Assembly (NCBI GenBank): GCA_026014875.1
Contig: JAOZHO010000037.1
Location: 186,001-250,000, forward strand
Direction of reading: 5' to 3'
Length of the DNA stretch: 64,000 nucleotides
Origin: Candidatus Bathyarchaeota archaeon
GTDB taxonomy: Archaea > Thermoproteota > Bathyarchaeia > TCS64
Position numbers and translations under genes: made by a program. Within the stretch, counting starts at the first letter, position 1; each line of letters opens with the position of its first letter. Below the pieces are notes generated by a model. That model ran no database searches. It was not told the origin of the DNA and worked only from the letters and a program-made list of their open reading frames with translations. Positions 48,521-58,420 of this stretch are shown in pieces.

Positions 48521-49096
48521 TCACCGGGGCCCCGTGAATGTGAGCCGGATCATCCCCTTGCCGTTCTCGGTTTCGACGTGCTCCCAGCCGAAGGTCTCCA
48601 GGACCCCGCGGATGAAGAGTCCGTGCATCTCGGTGAACCCGTCGGTGTAGAGCTCCCCGACGCAGGAGACGACGAGGCGCCCCCCGTTCTGCTTCTCGAT
48701 GCTGGTGACGGGGTTCCCCAGGGAGAGGAGCTCCATCGCCTCCCTGAAGAATTCGATAGGGTCGCCCCCCTTGTCCGCAAAGTACCTCCCATACCACTTG
48801 CCCGTCTCGAGCCAGATCTCCCCGAGCTTCTTCCCGGCCTTGTCGTGGGCGAGCCCCACCACCTCGTAGAGGAGCTTCTCGATGGTGAACGTGAAGCCCA
48901 TCCCCTTGGCCTTCTCCATCTTCTCCCAGTTCTCGATGACGTAGTTGAGGTTGAGGCCCATCTCGTCGGCGCGGAGCGCCTGCTGGAGGATCTCGTTCAG
49001 CGTGCCGTAGACCGTGGAGCCCCGCCTCTTGGCGATCTCGACGATCTTGTTGGCTATGTCTTCGTCGGCGGCGAGCATCTTTCTCCTAGACGACAT
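48521..49096 (-). CDS. RHH-type N-terminus + C-terminal sensor-like domain regulator
   Basis: KMLAADEDIANKIVEIAKRRGSTVYGTLNEILQQAL; AGKKLGEIWLETGKWYGRYF. Confidence 0.7.
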   Translation of the reverse strand: MSSRRKMLAADEDIANKIVEIAKRRGSTVYGTLNEILQQALRADEMGLNLNYVIENWEKMEKAKGMGFTFTIEKLLYEVVGLAHDKAGKKLGEIWLETGKWYGRYFADKGGDPIEFFREAMELLSLGNPVTSIEKQNGGRLVVSCVGELYTDGFTEMHGLFIRGVLETFGWEHVETENGKGMIRLTFTGPR

Positions 49097-49296
49097 CTTG
49101 TGTCACCTCGTGGGGGCCGGTGCGCCCCCGCTCCATAATCTAGTGGATGATGCCCTCAAGTACCTTGCTGGTGTCTGCAACGTCAGCCGACCTTCTGCCA
49201 ACGAACCCGGTTTAATTTCCCCCGACTCATTATAAAGCTATAGATTAGAACATGGGGACGAGGGGTGGTTACAGTCACTCTTCCGTGAAGGTTAGG

Positions 49297-51336
49297 TTAC
49301 TCCCTTCTCCTGAGGTAAAAGACGATCCCTCCACCCGCGAGCCCCACGACCCCGATGATCCCATATAGGAAGGGGGGCTTGAGGAAAGGCGCAGCCCTCC
49401 CCATCAGCGCACCGGGGATTCGGGTGAGGGTGGTAGAGAGGCTGGGCTCGACCACCGTGAGAGAGAGGGGGGCGCTCTCCGATCCGGCGTAAAGGAAGCC
49501 GTCTCCGATTACCCTCGCATTGATGGTGTACTCGCCCTTGGTGGGTGGCTCAAAAGATCCCGTGAAGCATCCGAGAGAGTCGGTTTTTGCGATGATCTTC
49601 TCAGACTCGTTTCCATGGATGACGGAGATCTCGACGGTGACATCCGGCTTCTCCGGGTCCAGGGATCCGGTGACTGCCACGGTCTTACCCGACTCGACGG
49701 TCTCCAGATCGAGGCTGCAGGCGATGGATGTTTGAAGGCTTGAGACGGTTAGGTTTACGGGTTCGGTGTAGGCGGCATGGTACGCCTCGCTCCCGTTGAA
49801 ACTGGCTTGGAGGGTCCAGTTCCCCGTGGCCGTAGGCTTGAAGGGGTAATTGAAGCGCCCGTCGGGATCCGTTGCCAATGTCATGTTGATGAGTGTATCT
49901 CCGTTGATGATCGAGACGTTGATGGACTCCCCGCCTGGGTTCAGCCTCCCCCTGATCTCGGCCTCCTCCCCGGCCGTCAGCTCCTCCTCGCTGAAGCCGA
50001 TCTCGAGAGTCGATGTTCCCATCGCGTAGAAGCTTCCCAGGGTCTCGCCGCTGTTTCCCATGGCGTCCTCCGCCTCGATGATGTACTCGACGGTGGTTCC
50101 GGGGTTTACCGGGGGAAATTTGACCCTGAGGGTTCCGTTCCCGGTCGTGGAGGGGTTTAGCGTTCGAAGGGTCTCCCCTCCGTCGGTTGAGTAGCTGAAT
50201 TCTAGACCGGTGACCTCCGTCTGTTCGTTCACCTCGAATTCCAGGGGCGTCGGGTTATGGGCTTCGACGATCTCCGGGGGATCGAGGACGGTGACGTTGG
50301 GGGGGTCGAAGTCGGTCTGGACGATGAACTCGATGCTACCGATCCCGTACTCGGCGATGAGGGCGAGATGGTAGAGGATCTCTCCCTCTGCCTGGGCGGT
50401 GTAGTCGATGACCATGTCCTCGCCGCTCCTTTCGCAGCTCGCCATGGCCCCCACGTGTCTGAAGCCCGTCTGGTCGAGGTTGAAGCCGCCGTAGGAGCCC
50501 TTCAGCTCGCCCCTGAGCCCGGGCTCCCATGCCACGGGGATACCCCGGATCCTCTCCCCTATGCCTGCCTCGGGGTTGGCCATGGCGTAGAGCCTCGCCT
50601 CGTACATGTCGAGGGTGTCCGGGACGTCGATCTGGACTCTTATCCGGGGGGCGGTCGTCGTGAACTCGTAGGACCAGAATGTGGTGGGCTGGGGCTCCTC
50701 GTCTATCTTTCCCTCCATCCATCTCTCGTGCCACTCGTTCGTCTGGATGCTCTCGAGGACCATGAGGGTGCCGGGTTCCGCGGCGAGGCTCTCGAGGACG
50801 TCGTTCCTGACCGTGATGTAGTATAGCCCGGAGGAGTCGGGGGTGAAGAACCTGCCCCAGGGGTCGTTGCCCACCTGCTCCAGGAGGCCCGCGGCCTCGG
50901 TGTGGGTGGAGAGGAGGGTGGAGGAGTAGGCGTCGTACTCGTAGACGTAGAGGTCGTAGTCGGTGGCGTGATTCTCGGGGTCCGCCCATTCACCGGAGAG
51001 GTAGACGTGGTACGTGTGACCTTTCTCGAGCCTGTAAGAGTATGTGTGGGCCTCGCCGACGGGGATGAAGCCCTCCTCGATGACCACCGCCGGGACGGGC
51101 TCCCGGACCACCGTGATGCCTCCGAAGGGGTCTACGTTCTCGTCGCCCCAAGCCCCACGTATCGAGGATCCAAGGAGACTTGTGAGGACTAGGGCTGTGA
51201 CCGCGATTTTCAGCAGCGGAGCCCTTCTGAAGACTAGTAGGATGTGTGGGGCTCTTGACCAGTTCTCCATTTCTCGAGCGGAAAGATGTGACACAGGTAT
51301 CGATAAAGGGATTATGAACTCGTGATCTTTGTCCAT
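49297..51336 (-). CDS. Secreted, membrane-anchored beta-sandwich protein (Ig-like repeats, C-terminal TM)
   Basis: GEAHTYSYRLEKGHTYHVYLSGEWADPENHATDYDLYVYEYD; repeated Ig-like units; TM PPFLYGIIGVVGLAGGGIVFYLRRRE. Confidence 0.75.
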   Translation of the reverse strand: MDKDHEFIIPLSIPVSHLSAREMENWSRAPHILLVFRRAPLLKIAVTALVLTSLLGSSIRGAWGDENVDPFGGITVVREPVPAVVIEEGFIPVGEAHTYSYRLEKGHTYHVYLSGEWADPENHATDYDLYVYEYDAYSSTLLSTHTEAAGLLEQVGNDPWGRFFTPDSSGLYYITVRNDVLESLAAEPGTLMVLESIQTNEWHERWMEGKIDEEPQPTTFWSYEFTTTAPRIRVQIDVPDTLDMYEARLYAMANPEAGIGERIRGIPVAWEPGLRGELKGSYGGFNLDQTGFRHVGAMASCERSGEDMVIDYTAQAEGEILYHLALIAEYGIGSIEFIVQTDFDPPNVTVLDPPEIVEAHNPTPLEFEVNEQTEVTGLEFSYSTDGGETLRTLNPSTTGNGTLRVKFPPVNPGTTVEYIIEAEDAMGNSGETLGSFYAMGTSTLEIGFSEEELTAGEEAEIRGRLNPGGESINVSIINGDTLINMTLATDPDGRFNYPFKPTATGNWTLQASFNGSEAYHAAYTEPVNLTVSSLQTSIACSLDLETVESGKTVAVTGSLDPEKPDVTVEISVIHGNESEKIIAKTDSLGCFTGSFEPPTKGEYTINARVIGDGFLYAGSESAPLSLTVVEPSLSTTLTRIPGALMGRAAPFLKPPFLYGIIGVVGLAGGGIVFYLRRRE

Positions 51337-51374
51337 AATCCACGTTCTCGCCCAGGTGACGAGGGGCTTCCAGG

Positions 51375-51866
51375 TTACCAGGGATTGCTCTTTAGTTTCA
51401 GGGCCCAGGCGATTAGATTTGTTAGGTAATGGATGGGCATGGTCGCGACGAGGATGCCCACAGCCTGGTCCCAGGTGGGTGGCTGCTCCGTGAAGCTGAC
51501 CAAGAACACCGCGAATATTATGAATCCCATCTGGTCGATGACGGGGAGAAGGGTTCCCGGCTCCATGTTTATTCTCCGTTTGAAGAAGGAGCCGATGAGA
51601 TCGCCCCCGATGGCCCCGATGGAGAGGAGGGCCCCCCTGAAGGGGCTCCCCTGGGCGAGGCCGATGAGGAAGCCCGCCGCGAGGCCGGAGACGGTCCCAC
51701 GGAGGGTCTTGTGGTCCCCGAAGAGGGGTTTCCCGTCGATCCAGTTCCTGTCCCCGTCAAGGGAGCCTCCGCCGCTGAGTAGTACGGGGGTCGCGTTCGC
51801 GATGTAGGCGGGGAGGTAGACGTAGATGGTCTCCAGGAACCAGGTCAGGAGGGGGATGTTCACCAT
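51375..51866 (-). CDS. carS: CDP-archaeol synthase-like integral membrane protein (CarS family)
   Basis: YLPAYIANATPVLLSGGGSLDGDRNWIDGKPLFGDHKTLRGTVSGLAAG...IGGDLIGSFFKRRINMEPG...LPVIDQMGFI. Confidence 0.9.
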   Translation of the reverse strand: MVNIPLLTWFLETIYVYLPAYIANATPVLLSGGGSLDGDRNWIDGKPLFGDHKTLRGTVSGLAAGFLIGLAQGSPFRGALLSIGAIGGDLIGSFFKRRINMEPGTLLPVIDQMGFIIFAVFLVSFTEQPPTWDQAVGILVATMPIHYLTNLIAWALKLKSNPW

Positions 51867-51871
51867 GTCAT

Positions 51872-52552
51872 TCAGGCCTCCTCGATGCCCGCCTCGCCCA
51901 GCTTGAACCTGCACGACCTCCGCTCCTCCCCCGGCTTCTCGAGGATCGCCTGGCGGACGCCCTGGATGGAGGTGGTCTCGAGCTTCAGTATGGTGTCTGA
52001 CCAGTATCCTAGGAGCCTATGGGCCACGGGTTCCACCTCCGGGGGGTCCCTGTCCAGGATGCTGTGGACCTGCCCCGTGATGAGGATCGCAGAGTCTTTG
52101 GTTTTAGCGGTCTCGGAGAGGAAGCCCAGCTGCCTGTTCAGCTCCTTGTTGGCTCTGAATGTCTTGGCGGAGTTCCCCGCTTCGAGGCGGTAGGGGCCCG
52201 TGATGGAGTCGACCACGACCGGGATGTTCCCGTTGGGGAGGAGGTCGGGGAGGCTCTCGATGGTCCTGCCCTGCTCGGGGAAGTTCATCGACCTCCAGAT
52301 CAGCAGGCGCTCCAGGACCTGGGGGTCCTGGGTGATCTGGGTCAGCCGGTTGGTGGAGAGCTTGTTGTCCGAGTCGATGTAGTAGGCTTTCGCCCACGGG
52401 TCAGTCTCGAGGTGCCTCGTCAGGGTCGTGATGGCGAGGGTGGTCTTCCCCGTGGAGGCCTCCCCGTAGATGAGTGAGACGGCTCCGTATCTGAACCCTC
52501 CCCCCAGTATCTCGTCCAACGGGGTGAGTCCTGTGGGGAGGCGTCGTTCCAT
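51872..52552 (-). CDS. radB: RadB-like RecA-family ATPase
   Basis: LPTGLTPLDEILGGGFRYGAVSLIYGEASTGKTTLAITTL Walker A; VVVDSITGPYRLEAG. Confidence 0.88.
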   Translation of the reverse strand: MERRLPTGLTPLDEILGGGFRYGAVSLIYGEASTGKTTLAITTLTRHLETDPWAKAYYIDSDNKLSTNRLTQITQDPQVLERLLIWRSMNFPEQGRTIESLPDLLPNGNIPVVVDSITGPYRLEAGNSAKTFRANKELNRQLGFLSETAKTKDSAILITGQVHSILDRDPPEVEPVAHRLLGYWSDTILKLETTSIQGVRQAILEKPGEERRSCRFKLGEAGIEEA

Positions 52553-52582
52553 CTTGAATCCTGTTGATTATATTTCACGTGT

Positions 52583-53623
52583 TTATATAAGTCGCCTTCC
52601 GGACCGGATGCCGGCTCTGACTCTGTCGCCCTGATCCTTCATCAGGGAGTCGACGTTCTCCCGGGTCACCGCAGTTGTGGCCCCGGTGGAGGCGACGCAG
52701 GCGGCTCCCGCCGCGGAGCCTTTGAGCAGCATCGTCTTCGCGTCCTCGACGGAGAGTTCTCGGATATCGTTGAGGAGATCGGGGTGATCCAGCAGGGAAT
52801 CGATGACCCCCGCACAGAAAGCGTCCCCCGCCCCGGTAGGGTCCACCGAATCGACCTCGAATACGGGAACTCGGAGCAGGTTTTCACCCCATCCGGCCAC
52901 GAGCCCTCCGGACCCGAGGGTTACCATGACTAGCCCCGCGCCCCTCCGGACCAGGGTTTCGCAGGCGGTCATAGGGTCCTTCTCTCCCGTGAGGACTTTG
53001 GACTCGTATCCATTGCAGTGAAACACGTCGATGAGATCGAAGGCGGCGAGGAGACCGTCCCATCCCCCATTGTAGGGTGGAACGACGTCCAGCACCGTGA
53101 CCGCTTCCATGGCCTTCGCCTCGGATAGGATTGTGCCTATCTCGCGGTCCAGCAGTTTCAGGCCGCCCACGGTGCCTTGGTAGAGGACCTCGGGGCGGGT
53201 CTCATTCAGGGTCGACAGGACATGGCCCGGGGTGAGCAGAGTGTTCGCGGATAACTCTGCGTAGAATCGGCGGTCCTCTCCCTTGACGATGAGGACGAGA
53301 TTCTTGGCGGTGTGGGCCCCCGGGATCCTTTCGGGGTAGACTTGAAGGCCTCGGCGGATGAGCTCGGATTCGATGTAGCCGCCTAGGACGTCGTCCCCTA
53401 TGCCTCCGACCACCGCGGTATCTTTGCGTCCCAGCTGGGCGAGGTCGATGGCGACGTTAGCGGAGTGGCCTCCGGGGTGGAGGCTTATGCCTCCTGGGGG
53501 GTAGATGAGGTCTCCCGGGCTCCCCATTCCGGGGAGGTCGGCGGCGATGAAGTCGCAGATGAAGCTGCCCGAGCAGAGGACCCTCGTCAATTCGTTCCTG
53601 TATGGGTTTGAGGGTGCTTTCAA
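52583..53623 (-). CDS. PfkB-family carbohydrate/nucleoside kinase
   Basis: SLHPGGHSANVAIDLAQLGRKDTAVVGGIGDDVLGGYI; VDPTGAGDAFCAGVIDSL. Confidence 0.92.
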   Translation of the reverse strand: MKAPSNPYRNELTRVLCSGSFICDFIAADLPGMGSPGDLIYPPGGISLHPGGHSANVAIDLAQLGRKDTAVVGGIGDDVLGGYIESELIRRGLQVYPERIPGAHTAKNLVLIVKGEDRRFYAELSANTLLTPGHVLSTLNETRPEVLYQGTVGGLKLLDREIGTILSEAKAMEAVTVLDVVPPYNGGWDGLLAAFDLIDVFHCNGYESKVLTGEKDPMTACETLVRRGAGLVMVTLGSGGLVAGWGENLLRVPVFEVDSVDPTGAGDAFCAGVIDSLLDHPDLLNDIRELSVEDAKTMLLKGSAAGAACVASTGATTAVTRENVDSLMKDQGDRVRAGIRSGRRLI

Positions 53624-53706
53624 GGATTATGATCCATTGATCAACTGAGAGAAGAGAGTATAGATGATTAATAGGAGGGTCTTGCGGAGTCATAGATGAT
53701 GATAGC

Positions 53707-54267
53707 ATGGTCACTGCGGTTCTCGTTATCGACATGATCAAAGAGTTCGTCACCGGGAGGCTGGGAAACCCCCGGGCACAGACGATAGTGCCCACCGTGG
53801 CGAGGCTGCTAGAGGCGGCGAGGAGGGACGGGGCCCTCGTGGTCCATCTCACGGACAACCATCTCCCCGGGATCGACCCCGAGTTCGAGATCTGGGGGGC
53901 CCACGCCGAGGCGGGCTCCGAGGGGACCGAGATCATCCCGGAGCTCCGTCTCGAGGAGGGGGACCACCGCATCTATAAGCGCCATTACAGCTGCTTCTAC
54001 GCCACGGGGCTCGACGCACTGCTCAGGGAGCTCGGGGTCACGCGGATCGTCATGACAGGGGTCCTCACTAACGTCTGCATTCAGCACACCGCTGCAGATG
54101 CTTATTTCCGGAGGTATGAGACCGTTGTGCCCTCCGATTGCGTCGACGCCCTCACCGAGGAGGAGCACGTCAACAGTCTCGCCTTCATGGAGCGGATGTA
54201 CGGGATCGAGCTGACGACGTCGGATGAACTCATCGCCGATGGGCTCACGGGGGGAAGCAGCCAATGA
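53707..54267 (+). CDS. Isochorismatase-family hydrolase, probable nicotinamidase
   Basis: AVLVIDMIKEFVTGRLG; KRHYSCFYATGLDALLRELGVTRIVMTGVLTNVCIQHTAADAYFR. Confidence 0.9.
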   Translation: MVTAVLVIDMIKEFVTGRLGNPRAQTIVPTVARLLEAARRDGALVVHLTDNHLPGIDPEFEIWGAHAEAGSEGTEIIPELRLEEGDHRIYKRHYSCFYATGLDALLRELGVTRIVMTGVLTNVCIQHTAADAYFRRYETVVPSDCVDALTEEEHVNSLAFMERMYGIELTTSDELIADGLTGGSSQ

Positions 54268-55457
54268 GCGGTTTCCACGTGGCATCCGAGGAGGATATAA
54301 AGTCCGGGAGAACCACCGACGTTTACTTCAAGAGGACCAGAAGGGTCCTCGAGGCGAAGGGGATGACGGGGGTACGGGTGGCGGCGGAGGTCACCACGTC
54401 GTCGATCCCCGGGGGCTCGGGTTGGGGGGTCCTCGCGGGGGTCGAGGAGGCGGCCCGCCTCTTCGAGGGCGTCCCTGTGAACGTATATTCGATGCCGGAG
54501 GGGAGCGTCTTCCGCCCCGGGGACCACCGGGGGATGAGGGCGCCGGTGATGGTGGTGGAGGGAGCCTACTACGATTTCTGCGAGCTCGAGACGCCCCTAA
54601 TCGGGTTCCTGTGCCAGGAGTCGGGAGTAGCGTCCCGGGCGGCGGCGGTGCGCCTGGCGGCGGGGGACAAGCCTGTGGTCGCCTTCGGGGCGAGGAGGGC
54701 CCACCCGGCCCTGGCGCCCGCGCTGGACAGGGCGGCCTTCATCGGGGGGCTCGACGGGGTGAGCACCATCCTGGGGGCCGAGGCGATCGGGGAGGAGCCC
54801 ATGGGGACGATGCCCCACTCCCTGATGATCGTCTTCGAGGACCAGGTGAAAGCCTGGAAGGCCTACGACGAGACGCTGGGGGAGGAGGTGCCCCGTGTGG
54901 CCCTGGTGGACACCTACTGGGACGAGAAGGTGGAGGCGGTCCGGGCCGCCGAGGCCCTGGAGGGGCGCCTCTCCGGGGTGAGGCTCGACACGCCCAGCAG
55001 CAGAAGGGGAGAGTTTCCCACGATCATCAGGGAGGTGCGCTGGGAGCTGGACCTGAGGGGCTTCGAGGATGTCGGGATCTTCGTCTCGGGGGGGCTAGAC
55101 GCCGAGGCGGTGACACGGCTGGGGGAGGCGGGGGCCGACGGCTTCGGCGTCGGGACCTGGGTGAGCTGCGCCCCGCCGGTAGACTTCGCGCTCGACATAG
55201 TCGAGGTGGAGGGGAAACCCGCCGCGAAGAGGGGGAAGCTCGGCGGGAAGAAGCAGGTCTGGAGGTGCCACGACTGCCTCGTGGACACCGTGCTGAGATA
55301 TGAAGATGATGCGCCGGCCTGCCCGCGCTGCGGCGGGGAGACCGAGGCGATGCTGAGGCCCCTCATCGAGGCGGGGGAGATCGTGGGGGAGCTCCCGGAG
55401 CCCCGGGCGATCAGGGAGCACACTCTGGGGCAGCTCGGCAGGCTGCCGGGTGGCTAG
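54264..55457 (+). CDS. Nicotinate phosphoribosyltransferase-like, C-terminal zinc-ribbon
   Basis: SGRTTDVYFKRT; CQESGVASRAAAVRLAAGDKPVVAFGARRAHPALAPALDRAAFIGGLDGVST; CHDCLVDTVLRYEDDAPACPRCGG. Confidence 0.9.
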   Translation: MSGFHVASEEDIKSGRTTDVYFKRTRRVLEAKGMTGVRVAAEVTTSSIPGGSGWGVLAGVEEAARLFEGVPVNVYSMPEGSVFRPGDHRGMRAPVMVVEGAYYDFCELETPLIGFLCQESGVASRAAAVRLAAGDKPVVAFGARRAHPALAPALDRAAFIGGLDGVSTILGAEAIGEEPMGTMPHSLMIVFEDQVKAWKAYDETLGEEVPRVALVDTYWDEKVEAVRAAEALEGRLSGVRLDTPSSRRGEFPTIIREVRWELDLRGFEDVGIFVSGGLDAEAVTRLGEAGADGFGVGTWVSCAPPVDFALDIVEVEGKPAAKRGKLGGKKQVWRCHDCLVDTVLRYEDDAPACPRCGGETEAMLRPLIEAGEIVGELPEPRAIREHTLGQLGRLPGG

Positions 55458-55483
55458 GAATCTCCCACGGTTTCCTGTTCAGC

Positions 55484-56056
55484 CTACTTCATCAATGGGT
55501 TCTTGTAGTCCTTGCTATCGGGGCAGCCGTAGCACCAGTCGTTCTCGTATCGGTGGCAGTCGGCGCAGACCATTCCGCAGGGGGTTTCATCGAGGCCCTT
55601 CAGGTCGAGTCTGAGGATGAGGCCCCCCTTGATGGGGGAGCCCAGGTAGTTGATGTCGATGATGTCCACGTTGGAGATGTCCCTGAAGGACTCGACGGTG
55701 GAGTTGATCGTCTGGTCGTTCTCCCCCCAGACCACGAGCTCTAGGTTAGCCTTCTTGGGAGACCTGAATATTGCTTGGACCCTGGGGCATTTGCTCAGGA
55801 CCTCGATTGTCTCCTTGCGGCTCTCCTCCGTCTTGACCTCGAGGCCGACGACGGCAATCTTGTAGCCTAGGCTTATGAAGTTGAGGCCCCCCACGACCTC
55901 GAGGAGGCCCAGCTCCTTCATTCTTTTTAGGCGGTTGGTGACCGTGGGGCGGGACGACTGGGACTTTATGGCCAGGTCGGTTATGGATGTCCTGCCGTCC
56001 GTGGTCAGCTCCCGGAGAATCTTGAAGTCAAGGCTGTCTAGTTTATCTAGAACCAT
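55484..56056 (-). CDS. Lrp/AsnC-type regulator with C-terminal Cys cluster
   Basis: LDSLDFKILRELTTDGRTSITDLAIKSQSSRPTVTNRLKRMKELGLLEV; CGMVCADCHRYENDWCYGCPDS. Confidence 0.85.
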   Translation of the reverse strand: MVLDKLDSLDFKILRELTTDGRTSITDLAIKSQSSRPTVTNRLKRMKELGLLEVVGGLNFISLGYKIAVVGLEVKTEESRKETIEVLSKCPRVQAIFRSPKKANLELVVWGENDQTINSTVESFRDISNVDIIDINYLGSPIKGGLILRLDLKGLDETPCGMVCADCHRYENDWCYGCPDSKDYKNPLMK

Positions 56057-56206
56057 CTCCTAGTAGGCGAGGATTAAATATTTAACAATTTGTAAACATC
56101 ATCCATCCTAGAAGTTGATTTAGGGGAGCTGATCCGGGGGACTCCGTCCGTTTCCGGAGGGCTTTATTGCTCCAGTTGTTTTTCTGCAGTCTAGGCGGTT
56201 GCGGGG

Positions 56207-56689
56207 TCAGACGATCTCCTTGGGGCGACGGGTGTAAACGCTGGGGTCGTAGGCGATGGGCTCTCCTACGCTCCAGAGGAATATGTGGGCGGTGCCCGCG
56301 CCGACCCGTTTCATGAGGCTGCGGAGGGTCTTGACGACTCTGTCGTAGTTGTTGGATTTGTCGAGGGACTCGAGCCAGGCCTTGAAGCTTCCGTGGTCCC
56401 GTCGGATGCGCTGGAATTCCCGGGCGTTGTGGAGTGTGGCGAGGATCTTCTGGCGGTTCCGGATGATGGAGGCGTCCCCGTTGAGGCGCTTGATCTCCTC
56501 GACGCCGTAGGCGGCGACCCTGTCTACGTCGAAGCCGCTGAATGCGGGGGGAAAGTTGGGCCACTTGTTCGCTATGATGCGCCAGCTCATCCCGGCCTGG
56601 AATACGACGCGGGTGAGGTTCTCGAAGTAGGTCCTGTCGTCCTCGGGTTTCCTGTCCCGGTGAACCCACGGGGGGAGGTTCTCGGGCAT
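56207..56689 (-). CDS. HhH-GPD family, DNA-3-methyladenine glycosylase I-like
   Basis: DDRTYFENLTRVVFQAGMSWRIIANKWPNFPPAFSGFDVDRVAAYG...NRQKILATLHNAREF. Confidence 0.8.
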   Translation of the reverse strand: MPENLPPWVHRDRKPEDDRTYFENLTRVVFQAGMSWRIIANKWPNFPPAFSGFDVDRVAAYGVEEIKRLNGDASIIRNRQKILATLHNAREFQRIRRDHGSFKAWLESLDKSNNYDRVVKTLRSLMKRVGAGTAHIFLWSVGEPIAYDPSVYTRRPKEIV

Positions 56690-56876
56690 GGTTAATTCTC
56701 CTGGCTTGGGATACTAGTGGGTTTGGATTCGCCGGGGTCCTGGTGGCGTAAACGGGGGGATTCGGAGGGGGTCTCGGTGCGTGCAATGTCTTTCCCCTTT
56801 TTTTAAGGCGGCTCAGGCGTTGAATAGATTGGTAACGTTATTCTTTCGGCTTCGGTATGTGTGTACTCGAGAGCGG

Positions 56877-57545
56877 ATGCGTAGAGCGTTATGGGCGTCG
56901 CTGATACTGATCGTGCTCCAATTCGCAACGGCGTTCTATCTTTATCCCGGGATGCCTGAGAGGATGGCGGTCCACTGGGGCCCCTCCGGGGAGGCGGACG
57001 GGTTCGGCTCGAGGTTCGAGGGCCTCTTCATGATCCCCATAGTCTCCGCCGTTCTCCTCCCTATCTTCCTAGCGCTGCCTAGGCTTGACCCCAGCGGGGG
57101 GATCGAGAGATTCCGGGGCGGGTTCGACTGGTTCGTGTTCGGGATGTTGGGTTTCATGTCGTATCTCTTCGGGCTTACTCTGCTCTGGAATCTGGGGTGG
57201 AGATTCGACTTTTTGAGGGCCTTTGCCCCGGCCCTCGGGGGGATGTACTATGGTATCGGGGTGTTTATGGGGGGGTTTAGGATGAACTGGTTCGTGGGGA
57301 TCAGGACGCCCTGGACTCTTAGCAGCGAGGAGGTCTGGGACAGGACCCACGAGTTGGGTGGGAGGCTGTTTAAGGTCTGTGGGGTTCTGGCTCTGGGAGG
57401 GGTGTTGGTGGGGGGGTGGATGGCCTTACTGCTGACGGTGGCTCCGGTGATGACAGCGGTGATGTACTTGTTCTACTATTCATACGCCGAGTTTCACAAG
57501 CGGGCTCCGGACGTTTCCCGTCCGGGTGATGTCTCGCCCCCTTAG
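56877..57545 (+). CDS. SdpI/DUF1648-like integral membrane protein
   Basis: YPGMPERMAVHWGPSGEADGFGSR; NWFVGIRTPWTLSSEEVWDRTHELGGRLFKVCG. Confidence 0.88.
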   Translation: MRRALWASLILIVLQFATAFYLYPGMPERMAVHWGPSGEADGFGSRFEGLFMIPIVSAVLLPIFLALPRLDPSGGIERFRGGFDWFVFGMLGFMSYLFGLTLLWNLGWRFDFLRAFAPALGGMYYGIGVFMGGFRMNWFVGIRTPWTLSSEEVWDRTHELGGRLFKVCGVLALGGVLVGGWMALLLTVAPVMTAVMYLFYYSYAEFHKRAPDVSRPGDVSPP

Positions 57546-57587
57546 AGAGCCCTGAATCGGGTGTCTGTGCGTGGGATATTGGTTAGA

Positions 57588-58307
57588 TCATAGTTTGCCG
57601 AGTATTTCGGGTAGCGTGAGGATCTGGTTCAGCTTGGTGATCGTGTAGTCGGGTTGGGTATGTTCTGGGGCGGTTTTCCCCTCGGTTTGCACCCAGACGG
57701 CTTTCATCCCGATGGCCTGGGCTCCGGCGATGTCGGTCCTGAGGAGGTCTCCCACGTGGATGGCCTCGTGGGGCTCGGCGTAGAGTTCCCGGAGGGCTCT
57801 CCGGAATTGGGTGGGGTGGGGTTTGCAGTATCCCGTCTCGTCGGAGAATACGGTTGATGCGAAGTGGTGGAGGAGGCCTCTTTGGTCCAGGTGCCCCCTG
57901 ATGAGGGTTCCGGGGGTGACCCCTGTGTCGCTGATGATTCCGAGGCGGTATCTGCCGGTGAGGGCGTTCAGTGTCTCCTCGACCCCCTCCTTGAGGGTGG
58001 GGGGGTCCTCGAGGAAGCAGTCCTCGAAGCGGTTGATCATCTCCTGGATGAGTTCTTCCTCGGGTTTCACGTGGAGCCCCTGGAGCATGTGGCGTATCCT
58101 GCGGTCGACTGTCATGTGGCGGTGGTCTTCTTCCCACTCCCGGCGGTAGGCGCGGGCGGCGGAGCGGTAGGCCTCCTTTACCTCCTCGGGGCTCCTGGGG
58201 GTGCCGTGGTAGCGGAGGGCTTCGGCGGTGGCCTGGAGCCTGGGGGCGTTGAAGTGCTTGTCCTCGAGGAGGGTGTTCCAGAGGTCGAATGTGATGGCCT
58301 TGATCAT
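57588..58307 (-). CDS. HAD-superfamily hydrolase
   Basis: ITFDLWNTLLEDKH; LGIISDTGVTPG; KPHPTQFRRAL; VGDLLRTDIAGAQAIGMKAVWV. Confidence 0.92.
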   Translation of the reverse strand: MIKAITFDLWNTLLEDKHFNAPRLQATAEALRYHGTPRSPEEVKEAYRSAARAYRREWEEDHRHMTVDRRIRHMLQGLHVKPEEELIQEMINRFEDCFLEDPPTLKEGVEETLNALTGRYRLGIISDTGVTPGTLIRGHLDQRGLLHHFASTVFSDETGYCKPHPTQFRRALRELYAEPHEAIHVGDLLRTDIAGAQAIGMKAVWVQTEGKTAPEHTQPDYTITKLNQILTLPEILGKL

Positions 58308-58420
58308 GGGCTCCCCTGATATGTGGTTCGGGGTGTAGATGAATTTATCCCGTTGCGTCCGGTGGGACTCGTGAACGCGCGCGAACCGTTAAATGCGGTT
58401 GTGAGAACCGGTTGTCGGGT

